64,000 nucleotides of DNA from Novosphingobium acidiphilum DSM 19966 (GTDB lineage Bacteria; Pseudomonadota; Alphaproteobacteria; Sphingomonadales; Sphingomonadaceae). The notes under the pieces are model-generated. The model searched no databases. It saw nothing but the letters and a program-made list of their open reading frames with translations, and was not told where the DNA came from. The number at the start of each line of letters is the position of its first letter. The first letter of the stretch is position 1. This document shows, one piece after another, positions 8,325 to 17,506 of the stretch. A program made the translations under genes and the position numbers. Where the stretch lies: positions 124,001-188,000 of the forward strand of contig NZ_AUBA01000001.1 in assembly GCF_000429005.1 (NCBI RefSeq), written 5' to 3'.

Positions 8325-10484
8325 TCATGCCTTTCCGGCATATTCGAACATCAGTGTCGCCAGCGGCGGCAGCACCACCAGTGCCGCGCCGTCGTGCGCC
8401 GTGATCGCGCCCATGTTGCCCTGGCCAGATCCGCCGTAGTGCGCCGCATCGCTGTTCAGCACTTCGTGCCATACGCCGTCGTGCGGCAGCGGCAGGCGGT
8501 AATGGCCGTGGACCACTGGGGTAAAATTGCTGATCACCGCCACCGGGTTGGCGCCCGGCGCCTTGCGCAGCCAGGCAAACACGCTGGCCGCGGCATCGTC
8601 GACCACCAGCCATGCAAACCCTTCGCCCTCGCAATCGCGCGCATGCAGCGCAGGCAGCCGGCGATAGGCATGGTTCAGATCGCGCACCCAGGCCTGCATG
8701 CCCGCGTGCGGGGCGTGGGCCAGCAGGCCCCAATCGAGCTCGCGCGCTTCGCTCCATTCGCGCGATTGCGCAAATTCCTGCCCCATGAACAGCAGCTTTT
8801 TGCCCGGATAGCCCCACATCAGGCCATAATAGGCGCGCAGATTGGCAAATTTCTGCCATTCGTCGCCGCTCATCTTGTTCAGCAGCGATCCCTTGCCGTG
8901 GACCACTTCGTCATGGCTCAGCGGCAGGACAAAGTTTTCGGCAAACGCATAGACCAGGCCAAACGTGATCTCGTCGTGGTGATAGCGCCGGTGCACCGCA
9001 TCGCGCGCCATGTATTGCAGCGTGTCGTGCATGAAGCCCATGTTCCATTTGAACCCGAAGCCCAGCCCGTTTTCATGCGCCGGCCGGCACACACCCGGCC
9101 ATGACGTGCTTTCTTCGGCAATCGTCATCACGCCGTCCTGCCGGCCATAGACCGCGCGGTTCATGCCTTGCAGGAAATGCACCGCTTCCCAGTTTTCGCG
9201 GCCGCCGTCGGCGTTGGGAATCCATTCGCCGGCTTTGCGCGAATAGTCGCGATACAGCATCGAGGCGACCGCATCGACGCGCAAGCCATCGACATGGTAG
9301 ACCTCGGCCCAGAACAGCGCGTTGTTGATCAGGAACGATTCCACCTCGCGCCGCCCGAAATTGTAGATCGCGGTGTTCCAGTCGGGGTGGAAACCCTGGC
9401 GCGGGTCGGCATGTTCATACAGGCTGGTGCCATCGAACCGGGCCAGGCCATGGGCATCGGTGGGGAAATGCGCAGGCACCCAGTCGATCAGCACGCCGAT
9501 CCCGGCGCGATGCGCCCCGTCGACAAACCGCGCAAAGCCATCGGGCCCGCCAAACCGCGCGGTAGGGGCATAGAGCCCGGTCGTCTGATAGCCCCAGCTC
9601 GGGTCATAAGGATGTTCGCTGACCGGCATGAATTCGATATGGGTAAAACCCAGATCGACGACATAGGCGATCAATTGGTCAGCCAGTTCATCCCAGGTCG
9701 GAAATTCGCGGTCTGGCGGGCGGCGCCACGAGCCCGGATGCACTTCGTAGATCGAAATCGGCTGGCGCCGTGCATCGACTTGCGCCCAATGCGCGCGGTG
9801 ACCGGCATCGCCCCATTCGGGCTTGCCCGGCTGTGCCACGATCGAGGCGGTGGCGGGGCGCAGTTCCGAAGCAAAGGCAAACGGATCGGCTTTCAGCGGC
9901 TGAACCGTGCCATCAGGTCCGGTAATCCGGTATTTGTAGGCGCGGCCCAGACCGATGTCGGGAAGAAAGATTTCCCAGATGCCGGTGTCTGCCCTGCGGC
10001 GCATCGGGTGGCGTCGACCATCCCAATCGTTGAAATCGCCAACCACTGAAACGCGCTGGGCATTGGGTGCCCAGACCGCAAAGTGAACGCCCGTTGCCCC
10101 TTCATGATCAATGACATGCGCGCCCATCTTGTCAAACAGACGGAAGTGGGTGCCTTCGCCGATCAGGAAATCGTCGGTCGGCCCCAGCACCGGTCCGAAC
10201 GAATAGGGATCGGTGATCCACCATTCGTGCCCGTCATGGGTGCAGCGATACCGCAAAGGTTGGCGCTGTGCTGCGATCGCGCCTTCGAACAGGCCGCGCG
10301 GGTCGATCTGGTGCAACGTGCCCAGTGCCGTCCCGGCCAGGCTGAACGCCTCTGCCGTGGTGGCGCCCGGCAGGATCGCGCGGGCAAAACCGCCGCCCGG
10401 CCCCTGGTGAAGGCCCAACACCGAAAACGGATCGGCGTGGCTCCCTTCGAACAGGGCTGCGATGGCGGACGGTGGCGGTTGCAT
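8325..10484 (-). CDS. glgB: 1,4-alpha-glucan branching enzyme
   Basis: A 719-residue GH13 enzyme that creates alpha-1,6 branches in growing glycogen. It has an N-terminal extension domain (about 1-110), the CBM48 domain with GVHFAVWAPNAQRVSVVGDFNDW (split here: GVHFAVWAPNAQ, then RVSVVGDFNDWDG), and the catalytic barrel with YEVHPGSWRR, the nucleophile in VDGLRVDAVASMLY, the acid Glu in MTIAEESTSWPG and PLSHDEVVHGKGS. The start is supported by GAGGAAA about 9 bases upstream. The full-length two N-domain form resembles the E. coli enzyme. It lies 30 bases downstream of glgP. Confidence 0.96.
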   Translation of the reverse strand: MQPPPSAIAALFEGSHADPFSVLGLHQGPGGGFARAILPGATTAEAFSLAGTALGTLHQIDPRGLFEGAIAAQRQPLRYRCTHDGHEWWITDPYSFGPVLGPTDDFLIGEGTHFRLFDKMGAHVIDHEGATGVHFAVWAPNAQRVSVVGDFNDWDGRRHPMRRRADTGIWEIFLPDIGLGRAYKYRITGPDGTVQPLKADPFAFASELRPATASIVAQPGKPEWGDAGHRAHWAQVDARRQPISIYEVHPGSWRRPPDREFPTWDELADQLIAYVVDLGFTHIEFMPVSEHPYDPSWGYQTTGLYAPTARFGGPDGFARFVDGAHRAGIGVLIDWVPAHFPTDAHGLARFDGTSLYEHADPRQGFHPDWNTAIYNFGRREVESFLINNALFWAEVYHVDGLRVDAVASMLYRDYSRKAGEWIPNADGGRENWEAVHFLQGMNRAVYGRQDGVMTIAEESTSWPGVCRPAHENGLGFGFKWNMGFMHDTLQYMARDAVHRRYHHDEITFGLVYAFAENFVLPLSHDEVVHGKGSLLNKMSGDEWQKFANLRAYYGLMWGYPGKKLLFMGQEFAQSREWSEARELDWGLLAHAPHAGMQAWVRDLNHAYRRLPALHARDCEGEGFAWLVVDDAAASVFAWLRKAPGANPVAVISNFTPVVHGHYRLPLPHDGVWHEVLNSDAAHYGGSGQGNMGAITAHDGAALVVLPPLATLMFEYAGKA

Positions 10485-10513
10485 GGCGTTGGTTTCCTCT
10501 CCCTTCCGGTACC

Positions 10514-12937
10514 CTAGACCCCCCAGATGTCTTTGGCATATTCGCGGATGGTGCGATCGGATGAAAACCATCCGACATTGGCAATGTTGCGGATCGCGCT
10601 GACCCGCCACGCGGTCTGATCGGTCCAGCGGGTGTCGATGGCGCGCTGGGCGGCATGATAAGCGTCGAAATCGGCCGCCACCATGAACCAGTCGCTGTCG
10701 TACAATCCGCCCATCAGCCCGGCATAACGGCCCGGATCGTCGGGGCTGAACACCCCGCTGGCGATCGCTTCGATCGCCTGGCGCAATTCGCGCGACCCCT
10801 CGATCACTTCGCGCGGGTTATAGCCATTGGCGCGCTTTTGCGCGACTTCGTCGGCGGTCAGGCCAAAGATCGCGATATTGTCATCGCCGACATGGTCCTT
10901 GATCTCGATATTGGCGCCATCGAGCGTGCCGATCGTCAGCGCGCCGTTCAGCGCGAATTTCATGTTGCCGGTGCCCGAAGCCTCCATCCCCGCGGTCGAG
11001 ATCTGTTCCGACAGATCGGCCGCAGGGATCAGGCGTTCGGCCAGCGACACATTGTAATTGGGTACGAACACGACTTTCAGCAGCCCGCCGACCGACGGGT
11101 CGGAATTGATGCGGCGCGCGATGTCGTTGGCCAGTTTGATGATCAGCTTGGCATTGTGATAGCTTGGCGCAGCCTTGCCGCCAAAAATCTTGACCCTGGG
11201 TACCCAGTCGCGTTCGGGATGGCTGCGGATCTGGTCATACAGTGCGACCGTCTCGATCAGGTTGAGCAATTGCCGCTTGTATTCGTGGATGCGCTTGATG
11301 TGCACATCGAACAGCGCGTCGGGATCGACCCGCACCCCGGTCAATTGCTTGATCTGGGTGGCCAGCGCGACTTTGTTTGCGCGTTTGACTTCGGCGATGC
11401 GTTCGCCAAGTGCGGCGTCGGTGGCAAACGCGTTGAGATCGGTCAGCTTCAGCGCGTCGTCAAGGAATGCATCGCCGATTGCATCGCGGATCACGCTGAC
11501 CAGGCCCGGATTGCATTTCAAAAGCCAGCGGCGCGGGGTTACGCCATTGGTCTTGTTGTTGATGCGCGTCGGGTACAGCGCGTGCAGATCGGCAAACACC
11601 GTGCTTTTCATCAGTTCGGTGTGCAGTGCAGCCACGCCATTGACGCTGTGCGCGCCGACAAAGGCCAGGTTGGCCATGCGCACGCGGCGTTCGCCATGTT
11701 CGTCAATCAGGCTGATGGCGGCGATCTGGTCATCGCCCAATCCGGCGCGGCGCGCTTCGCGCAAGACCCGGCTGTTGATGGCATAGATGATCTGCATGTG
11801 CCGCGGCAGCAGCCGTTCGAACAGCGGCAGCGGCCAGGATTCGAGCGCTTCGGGCAGGAGGGTGTGATTGGTATAGCCAATCGTCTTGCGCGTCAGATCC
11901 CAGGCTTCGTTGAATTCCAGGCCGTGCACATCTACCAGCAGACGCATCAGTTCGGCCACCGCCACCGAAGGGTGCGTGTCGTTGAGCTGGATCGCGGCCT
12001 TGTCGGGCAGGCTGCGCACATCGCCATGAAACTGGACATGGCGGCGCACGATGTCCTGGATCGAGGCCGAGGTGAAGAAAAACTCCTGGCGCAGGCGCAA
12101 TTCCTGGCCTGCGGGGGTGTTGTCGGCGGGGTACAGCACGCGCACCAGCGATTCGGCACGCGTTTCCTCGACCAGCGCGCCGACATGATCGCCTGCGTTG
12201 AACGCATCGAGCCGGATCGGATCGAGCGCGCGCGCGGTCCACAGCCGCAGCGTGTTGACGCAGGCCCCGCGCCAGCCGACCACCGGGGTGTCATAGGCGC
12301 TGGCTTCCACCTGTTCGGCGGGCTGCCATTCAACTGCTTCGCCGCGATCGACCACTTCGCCGCCAAAACCCACGCGATAGGCGCTTTCACGCCGGGGAAA
12401 TTCCCACGGGTTGCCGTGGCTCAGCCAGGTTTCGGGCAATTCGACCTGCCAGCCATCGTCGATGCGCTGGCGGAACATGCCGTTCTTGTAGCGAATGCCA
12501 TAGCCGTAGGCAGGGATGCCGAGGCTGGCCAGGCTTTCCATGAAACACGCGGCCAGCCGTCCAAGTCCGCCGTTGCCCAAGGCGGCATCAGGTTCCAGAT
12601 CTTCGATCGCGGCCAGGTCGAAGCCGTGTTCGCGCAAGGCCTTTTCCATTTCCCGGGTCAGGCCCAGATTGGTCAGCGCGTCGCGCAACAGGCGCCCGAT
12701 CAGGAATTCCAGGCTGAGGTAATAGACCCGCTTGGCCCCGGTGTCGTACGTTTCGCGCGTGGATTCCATCCACACGTCGATGATCGCATCGCGCAGCGTA
12801 TAGACCGTGGCGGTATACCAATCGTGCGGCTTGGCCGCGCGTTCGTCCTTGCCCACCCGGTGGCGCAGCACATCGACAATATGCACATCGATTTCAGCAG
12901 CTTTCGAGCCGGGGCTCATCGGGATATCAAGGCTCAT
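10514..12937 (-). CDS. glgP: Glycogen/starch/alpha-glucan phosphorylase
   Basis: An 807-residue GT35 enzyme that releases glucose-1-phosphate from glycogen with inorganic phosphate and pyridoxal phosphate. Intact blocks include LGNGGLGRLAACFMES, TNHTLLPEALESW, RIHEYKRQLLN and the cofactor-lysine region EASGTGNMKFALNG. The start follows AGGAG about 9 bases upstream; a longer frame adds an unconserved 36-residue leader. It is the first gene of the glycogen operon, so degradation, branching, synthesis and debranching genes are probably transcribed together from the 228-base spacer upstream. Confidence 0.96.
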   Translation of the reverse strand: MSLDIPMSPGSKAAEIDVHIVDVLRHRVGKDERAAKPHDWYTATVYTLRDAIIDVWMESTRETYDTGAKRVYYLSLEFLIGRLLRDALTNLGLTREMEKALREHGFDLAAIEDLEPDAALGNGGLGRLAACFMESLASLGIPAYGYGIRYKNGMFRQRIDDGWQVELPETWLSHGNPWEFPRRESAYRVGFGGEVVDRGEAVEWQPAEQVEASAYDTPVVGWRGACVNTLRLWTARALDPIRLDAFNAGDHVGALVEETRAESLVRVLYPADNTPAGQELRLRQEFFFTSASIQDIVRRHVQFHGDVRSLPDKAAIQLNDTHPSVAVAELMRLLVDVHGLEFNEAWDLTRKTIGYTNHTLLPEALESWPLPLFERLLPRHMQIIYAINSRVLREARRAGLGDDQIAAISLIDEHGERRVRMANLAFVGAHSVNGVAALHTELMKSTVFADLHALYPTRINNKTNGVTPRRWLLKCNPGLVSVIRDAIGDAFLDDALKLTDLNAFATDAALGERIAEVKRANKVALATQIKQLTGVRVDPDALFDVHIKRIHEYKRQLLNLIETVALYDQIRSHPERDWVPRVKIFGGKAAPSYHNAKLIIKLANDIARRINSDPSVGGLLKVVFVPNYNVSLAERLIPAADLSEQISTAGMEASGTGNMKFALNGALTIGTLDGANIEIKDHVGDDNIAIFGLTADEVAQKRANGYNPREVIEGSRELRQAIEAIASGVFSPDDPGRYAGLMGGLYDSDWFMVAADFDAYHAAQRAIDTRWTDQTAWRVSAIRNIANVGWFSSDRTIREYAKDIWGV

Positions 12938-13138
12938 CGAACGACTGCTCCTGGGTGCAAACTGGGCCGGCCGGTGGTGCACATGGCGGCCACTGGCGCG
13001 ACGGGTGTTCATGGCATCTATGCGGCAATCCGTGTCATCGTTCATGGCGTCCGGGCGACAACGGCCGCGGACGCGTGCGCGCCGCTTGCCCTTTGCCCGC
13101 AGCGACAGGTATCACCGTGACAATCGGTTGCAACAATG

Positions 13139-13160
13139 CATTCGTATCGCACATTCGTAT
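13139..13160. repeat. Direct repeat upstream of the glycogen operon
   Basis: Two exact copies of CATTCGTAT are separated by four bases (cgca), just after the TonB receptor stop and about 200 bases upstream of glgP. A 13-base period does not match a helical turn exactly, so both the regulatory role and the functional link to glgP are unproven. The rest of the 12938-13165 spacer shows no clear promoter. Confidence 0.35.
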
Positions 13161-13165
13161 GACCG

Positions 13166-15154
13166 TCAGCGCAGCGCCACCCGCACCCCCGCCCACACCG
13201 TGCGCGGCGGCCCGATGTCGACCGTTCCACCCGAATTGCGTGTAACCACCGTGACATTGGTCAGATTTTCGCCGCGCAGCACCGCACTGAACGGTCCGGC
13301 GATCGGCGCTGTGGCAAACGCGCCAAGCGTCGTGGCGGCGGGCAGGGCGGCGGTTGCCAGGCTGTCCTCGAACGCCACGCCGACATGCCGAACGGTTACG
13401 CCCAGCGTGGTTCCCGACCGCGGTGTCCAGGTCAGATTGGCGCTGGCCGACAGGCGCGGCGTCTGCGGCGGACGCAGTCCGTCATAGGCCTGGCCGGGGG
13501 CTTCCATCCGGGCGATTGTCCAGGCCAGCGATCCGCTGAACGCCAGGGTATGCCAATGCGCATCTGCCGCAGCTTCGGTGCCATTGGCATGGATCGCGGG
13601 CACGTTTTGCCGGATCTGGGTGGTCGGGGTCAGCGTGATGTTGGCAATCGCGTTGTCGACTTTGTTGTCAAACGCGGTCAACGACAGTTTGAACGCCCTG
13701 GCCGGATGCCAGTCAAATCCGGCCTCGATCCCGCGCAGCGTTTCGTTGGTCAGCGCGGGGTTGGCCTGCGTGGTCACCGGAAACACGGTGAACGCGCGAT
13801 AGAGTTCGTTGAGCGTGGGCTGGCGCATGCCGCTATAGGCCGATGCGCGCAGGTCTATGGTCGCTGCGGCCCGCACCAGCGCGCCCGCGCGGAACGACCC
13901 GGTCCAGCCCGCACGTGTCGGATAGGCAGTGTCGGTCAGTGTGGCGCCGGACAGCGCCGTCGTGGCGATTTCGCCGCCGCGGATCACCCAGCGGTCGGCG
14001 CGGGCCCCGGCGGTCAATTGGACCGGGCCAAGCGTTGCGGCGTGTTCGCCATAAAGCCCGATGTCGTCGTTGGTGCCGCCTTCGCGGCGATGGCTGGCAA
14101 GCGCGCCGCGGGTATAGAGATCCTCGTCCTCATACCCGGTCACCTCGCGGGCATCGACGCCCAGCCGCAGCGCCTGGCCATGGCCCACGGGCGGGCGCAC
14201 CTCGATCTTGCCCCCCACGCCGCTCGATGGCGTGTCGCGCTGGTTGTCGACCGGCAGATAGGTGCTGGAACTGAGCGTCAGGCTGTTGAAATTGCGCAAC
14301 TGGCCATAGACCAGCGCGTCAAATTGCCACGCCCCGCGCCCGATCAGGCGCAGCGAGGCATCTTCGCCGCTGATCCCGGTATTGGCCCCTGCAAAGCGCA
14401 AGGTCTGCGCATCGCCAAAGGCGGCAATGCGCCCCTGCAGTTCCACATCGGGCGCCAGTTGTGCAACCGCGCGCGTGGCCAGCGACCAGCTTTCGTAGCG
14501 CGCCCTGGCGCTGGCGCTGACGCGTTGGCCGAGGGGTGTGGTCCAGAACCCGGGGCCGCGATCCCACTGGCCCGACACCACCGCAAAGCCGTTGCCCAGG
14601 CGCGGCGCGATTCCGGCAGTCACGCTGGTGTCGCCGCGATCGTCAACCATGGCTGTGCCGTCGGCCAAGCCGCGCTCGTCGGGCCCGGCGCTGGTCATGT
14701 CGATCGTTCCGGCCACCGCGCCTGCGCCGAATGCGCCGCTGCCGCCGCCGTGGATCACGCGGATCGTGCCGATATCGCCCGGATTGAGCGCAGTCAGCGG
14801 TATCGAACCAAAAAACGGATCGGCCTGCGGCACGCCGTCTGTCAGCACCAGCGTGCGGCTGGCGGCATTGCCGCCCAGCGCACGCAAGGTAAACCCGTCT
14901 GCCGACGGGTTGGCCGACCGGCTGTCCGAGCGGCGAAACAGCTGCAACCCCGCCACATCGCCCAGCGCATCCTCGATCCGCCCCGATGGCACCTGATCGA
15001 TCCGCGCCCGATCGATCGTCGACACATCATAGGCCGACGCGGTGGGCAGATCGCGCAGGGGTTGGCCGGTCACCACGATCGGTGCAGCATCGGCGGGCTG
15101 ATCCGGAGCCGCTGCGGGCAGGGCAGCGGCGGCAAAAAGCAGAAAGGCGGGCAT
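13166..15154 (-). CDS. TonB-dependent outer-membrane receptor
   Basis: A 662-residue receptor with a short signal peptide (MPAFLLFAAAALPAAAP). The TonB box is probably in PIVVTGQPLRDLP. The plug domain runs over about residues 35-155 (GRIEDALGDVAGLQ, NPSADGFTLRALGG, IRVIHGGGSGAFGAGA), and the rest is a beta-barrel. It is small for a TonB receptor, close to the BtuB-like size class. The ligand cannot be read from the sequence. I found no riboswitch in the leader, and no ABC or PBP transport genes lie nearby. It sits upstream of glgP on the same strand, but the spacer and the different function argue for a separate transcript. Confidence 0.88.
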   Translation of the reverse strand: MPAFLLFAAAALPAAAPDQPADAAPIVVTGQPLRDLPTASAYDVSTIDRARIDQVPSGRIEDALGDVAGLQLFRRSDSRSANPSADGFTLRALGGNAASRTLVLTDGVPQADPFFGSIPLTALNPGDIGTIRVIHGGGSGAFGAGAVAGTIDMTSAGPDERGLADGTAMVDDRGDTSVTAGIAPRLGNGFAVVSGQWDRGPGFWTTPLGQRVSASARARYESWSLATRAVAQLAPDVELQGRIAAFGDAQTLRFAGANTGISGEDASLRLIGRGAWQFDALVYGQLRNFNSLTLSSSTYLPVDNQRDTPSSGVGGKIEVRPPVGHGQALRLGVDAREVTGYEDEDLYTRGALASHRREGGTNDDIGLYGEHAATLGPVQLTAGARADRWVIRGGEIATTALSGATLTDTAYPTRAGWTGSFRAGALVRAAATIDLRASAYSGMRQPTLNELYRAFTVFPVTTQANPALTNETLRGIEAGFDWHPARAFKLSLTAFDNKVDNAIANITLTPTTQIRQNVPAIHANGTEAAADAHWHTLAFSGSLAWTIARMEAPGQAYDGLRPPQTPRLSASANLTWTPRSGTTLGVTVRHVGVAFEDSLATAALPAATTLGAFATAPIAGPFSAVLRGENLTNVTVVTRNSGGTVDIGPPRTVWAGVRVALR

Positions 15155-15395
15155 GGTTCAGGGCATTTCCATAGACGAAAGCGCGGTCACGCACGCCCTA
15201 GCCCTTGGCAGGTGGCAAGTCACCCTGCGTCAATGGTGCACAAAGACCGCAAAAGCGACGCCCCGTATCTGCGCGATCCGGCGCAAGTCCGCCGTTTTAA
15301 CCGTTAATCATGCGATCCGGCATGGGTCAAAATGCGTATAGCTCATATTGCAATGCGTCATAATCTTGTCGGGCAACTGACCGAGATGAGGGACC

Positions 15396-15599
15396 ATGCG
15401 CATTCAAAAACTGATCCATGTAGAGCCTATGGTTGTCGCCAAAATGCGCTCGATCATCCACTGCCAAAAGCCTGAAGTCATCCAAAGTCATTTTGGCATC
15501 GGGCTCAACACCTGGGTAAAGCTGCGCGAAGGCAAGGCGATCCGTCATTCGGTTGCCCAGCGCCTGTTGCAGCGCCTGCAGCGCGACGCGGTGATCTGA
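15396..15599 (+). CDS. Small helix-turn-helix-like protein (67 aa)
   Basis: The product starts MRIQKLIHVEPMVVAK. Residues 25-60 (VIQSHFGIGLNTWVKLREG, then a basic helix) look like a compact Cro/C1-like helix-turn-helix: a turn at FGIGLNT and a recognition helix WVKLREGK. The ATG is preceded by GAGGGA at good spacing, and the upstream region is clearly less GC-rich than the genes around it, as expected for a promoter. It is divergent from the TonB receptor and could control it or the downstream kinase; no target is visible. Similar short proteins are common in sphingomonads, as far as I recall. Confidence 0.72.
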   Translation: MRIQKLIHVEPMVVAKMRSIIHCQKPEVIQSHFGIGLNTWVKLREGKAIRHSVAQRLLQRLQRDAVI

Positions 15600-15917
15600 C
15601 CTGCCGGGTCGGAATATCGGGCGACGTGTCACGCAAGATGACGATCGACAGGGCAATCGACGCAGAGCGGCGGGCGGCGGGGCCGTGTCATGTTGCGGGC
15701 GCACACGCTGATCGCCCCGGTGCCGATAAGGGTTGAAGCGCGACAGTTTGCAGTGCAAACAAACACTGCAATCGCGCGGGTGGTGCAGATCCGGCCCGTG
15801 GTTGCGCGGGGTCAGACAGAAAACCATGCATCAGTCCAGTACCGGGTGTGCGGCCGGACATGGCCACGCACCACTACGGAATAGCTGCAGGCCCGGTTTG
15901 CCAGGGGCATCCCGGCG
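15600..15917. other. Intergenic region upstream of the hybrid kinase
   Basis: This stretch has no convincing gene: the open frames on either strand lack ribosome binding sites and family features. Its one clear structure is the inverted repeat at 15748-15771, listed separately. It probably holds the promoter for the two-component pair, but I cannot point to a -35/-10 set. Confidence 0.5.
15748..15771. promoter_or_regulatory. Inverted repeat, possible operator
   Basis: Perfect 8-base arms TTGCAGTG and CACTGCAA flank an 8-base A-rich spacer (caaacaaa). The left arm also forms its own short palindrome, TTGCA-g-TGCAA. The element is about 150 bases upstream of the histidine kinase and about 150 bases downstream of the small HTH gene. 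No T-run follows it, so an operator is more likely than a terminator. Confidence 0.4.
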
Positions 15918-17504
15918 ATGAACCGCGACCGATCCGCGACCGAACCCGCACATCGCACAGGCACAGGTCTGGGGCTGGCATTGGTGGGTGCCGGGCTGAT
16001 CGGTTCGGCACTGGCGCTGGTCCGCCGCGGCCGCATGGCCTTGCCCCCCGCTGCGCCGCCCTTGCCACAACCTTCGGCGGGTTATGACCTGCTGCAACGC
16101 GAACGCGATGCGGCAGAGGCGGCAAATGTGGCCAAGAGCCGTTATCTTGCCAATGTCAGCCACGAAATCCGGTCGCCGTTGAATGCGATCTACGGCTATG
16201 CGCAATTGCTTGAACGCGGCGCCAATATCGACACGGTCGAAGCGGCCCGCGTGATCCGGCGCAGCGCCGAACATCTGACCGACCTGGTCGAAGGCCTGCT
16301 TGACATCTCGCTTGTCGAAAACGGCGTGACGCGGGTGTCGACCGATACCGTGCGGCTGCCCGCGTTCATCGACCAGGTCGATCGCATGTTTCGCCCGGCG
16401 GCGGCGGCCAAAGGGCTGGCCTTTCGCACCGAAATTGCCGGCCATCTGCCCGATTATGTCCGTACCGATCAGAAACGCCTGCGCCAGGCGCTGATCAACC
16501 TGATCGCCAATGCCATCAAGTATACGCAATCGGGCGAAGTGGTGCTGGCGGTGCGCTATGCGTCGCAAATCGCGGTGTTCGAAGTGCGCGACACAGGGCC
16601 GGGAATCCCGCCCGAGGCGCACGAACGGATCTTTGCCCCGTTTGACCGCGGTGTTGAAGGCGAACGCGGCGGGGGCATCGGGCTGGGTCTGCCGATTACC
16701 CGCGCGATCATCCAGATCCTGGGGGGCGAACTGGAACTGGAAAGCACGCCGGGCAAAGGATCGTGCTTTCGCGTGCGCGTCATGCTGGGGCAGGTGGTCG
16801 GGCACCGCGATGGGCCGGGCGAGGCACCGGGGGCACCGCGCCGGATTGCCACCGGCTATGTCGGGCCGCAGCGTTCGGTGCTGGCGGCCGACGACGATCC
16901 GCGCCAGCTGGCATTTGTGCGGCAGGTGCTGGGTGATCTGGGGTTTGACGTGGTGGCCGCGCCCGATGGTGAAACCGCGCTGGCAATGGCGCGCGCGCGC
17001 CAGTTCGACCTGGCGCTGCTCGATATTGCCATGCCCGGCTGGACCGGCTGGGAAACCGCAGCGGCGCTGCGCAAACTGGGCGGAAATGCCATGCGCATTG
17101 TCATGCTGTCGGCCAATGCGCACGAACGCCACGGCCCCGCCGGCGCCACCGACAACGCCGCGCACGACCGGTTTCTGGTCAAGCCGGTCGATATCGACAC
17201 GCTGGCCGACACGATCGGCGATCTGCTCGATCTGACCTGGACGTTTGCGACCGACCCGCCGCCGGCAGAGCCTGTCGCGGCCGACACGCCCGCGACCCAG
17301 CCCGCAGACTTGCCCGAAACGGCGCGGGTTCACATCGATCGCCTGCGCGAACGGGTGCAGATTGGCCATGTGCGCGGGATCGAGGCGGAAATTCGCGCGC
17401 TCGAATCGTCGGTCGGGGCCGATCATGCGCTTGTGGCCAGGCTTTATGGCTGCCTCGATCGTTTCGATCTTTCAGGGCTCGCCCGAATACTGGAAAAGGC
17501 CTGA
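15918..17504 (+). CDS. Hybrid sensor histidine kinase with C-terminal receiver
   Basis: A 528-residue protein with one N-terminal membrane helix (about 17-35), a short linker, then HisKA (SHEIRSPLNAIYGYAQLL, phospho-His near 82) and HATPase (LINLIANAIKYT; RDTGPGIPPEAHERIF; GGIGLGLPI, to about 292). A receiver covers about 318-440 with acidic residues AADDD, phospho-Asp near 369 in LLDIAMPGWTG and Lys near 422 in FLVKP. The last 80 residues are helical without a clear family. There is no recognisable sensor domain, so the signal may come from a partner or through the membrane helix. The stop lies two bases before the response regulator start. Confidence 0.9.
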   Translation: MNRDRSATEPAHRTGTGLGLALVGAGLIGSALALVRRGRMALPPAAPPLPQPSAGYDLLQRERDAAEAANVAKSRYLANVSHEIRSPLNAIYGYAQLLERGANIDTVEAARVIRRSAEHLTDLVEGLLDISLVENGVTRVSTDTVRLPAFIDQVDRMFRPAAAAKGLAFRTEIAGHLPDYVRTDQKRLRQALINLIANAIKYTQSGEVVLAVRYASQIAVFEVRDTGPGIPPEAHERIFAPFDRGVEGERGGGIGLGLPITRAIIQILGGELELESTPGKGSCFRVRVMLGQVVGHRDGPGEAPGAPRRIATGYVGPQRSVLAADDDPRQLAFVRQVLGDLGFDVVAAPDGETALAMARARQFDLALLDIAMPGWTGWETAAALRKLGGNAMRIVMLSANAHERHGPAGATDNAAHDRFLVKPVDIDTLADTIGDLLDLTWTFATDPPPAEPVAADTPATQPADLPETARVHIDRLRERVQIGHVRGIEAEIRALESSVGADHALVARLYGCLDRFDLSGLARILEKA

Positions 17505-17506
17505 CC

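Noticed and set aside
10655..13120. An 821-codon open frame on the plus strand across the glycogen phosphorylase gene
   Set aside because: It is antisense to glgP, lacks any family motif and results from the low frequency of stop codons in GC-rich antisense frames. The same applies to long frames opposite atpD (33075-35648) and opposite the flavin oxidase (19213-21396).
15155..15395. Cobalamin or other riboswitch in the leader of the TonB-dependent receptor
   Set aside because: I compared the minus-strand leader with the conserved B12 and TPP boxes and found only short GC-rich complementarity, not the core motifs.
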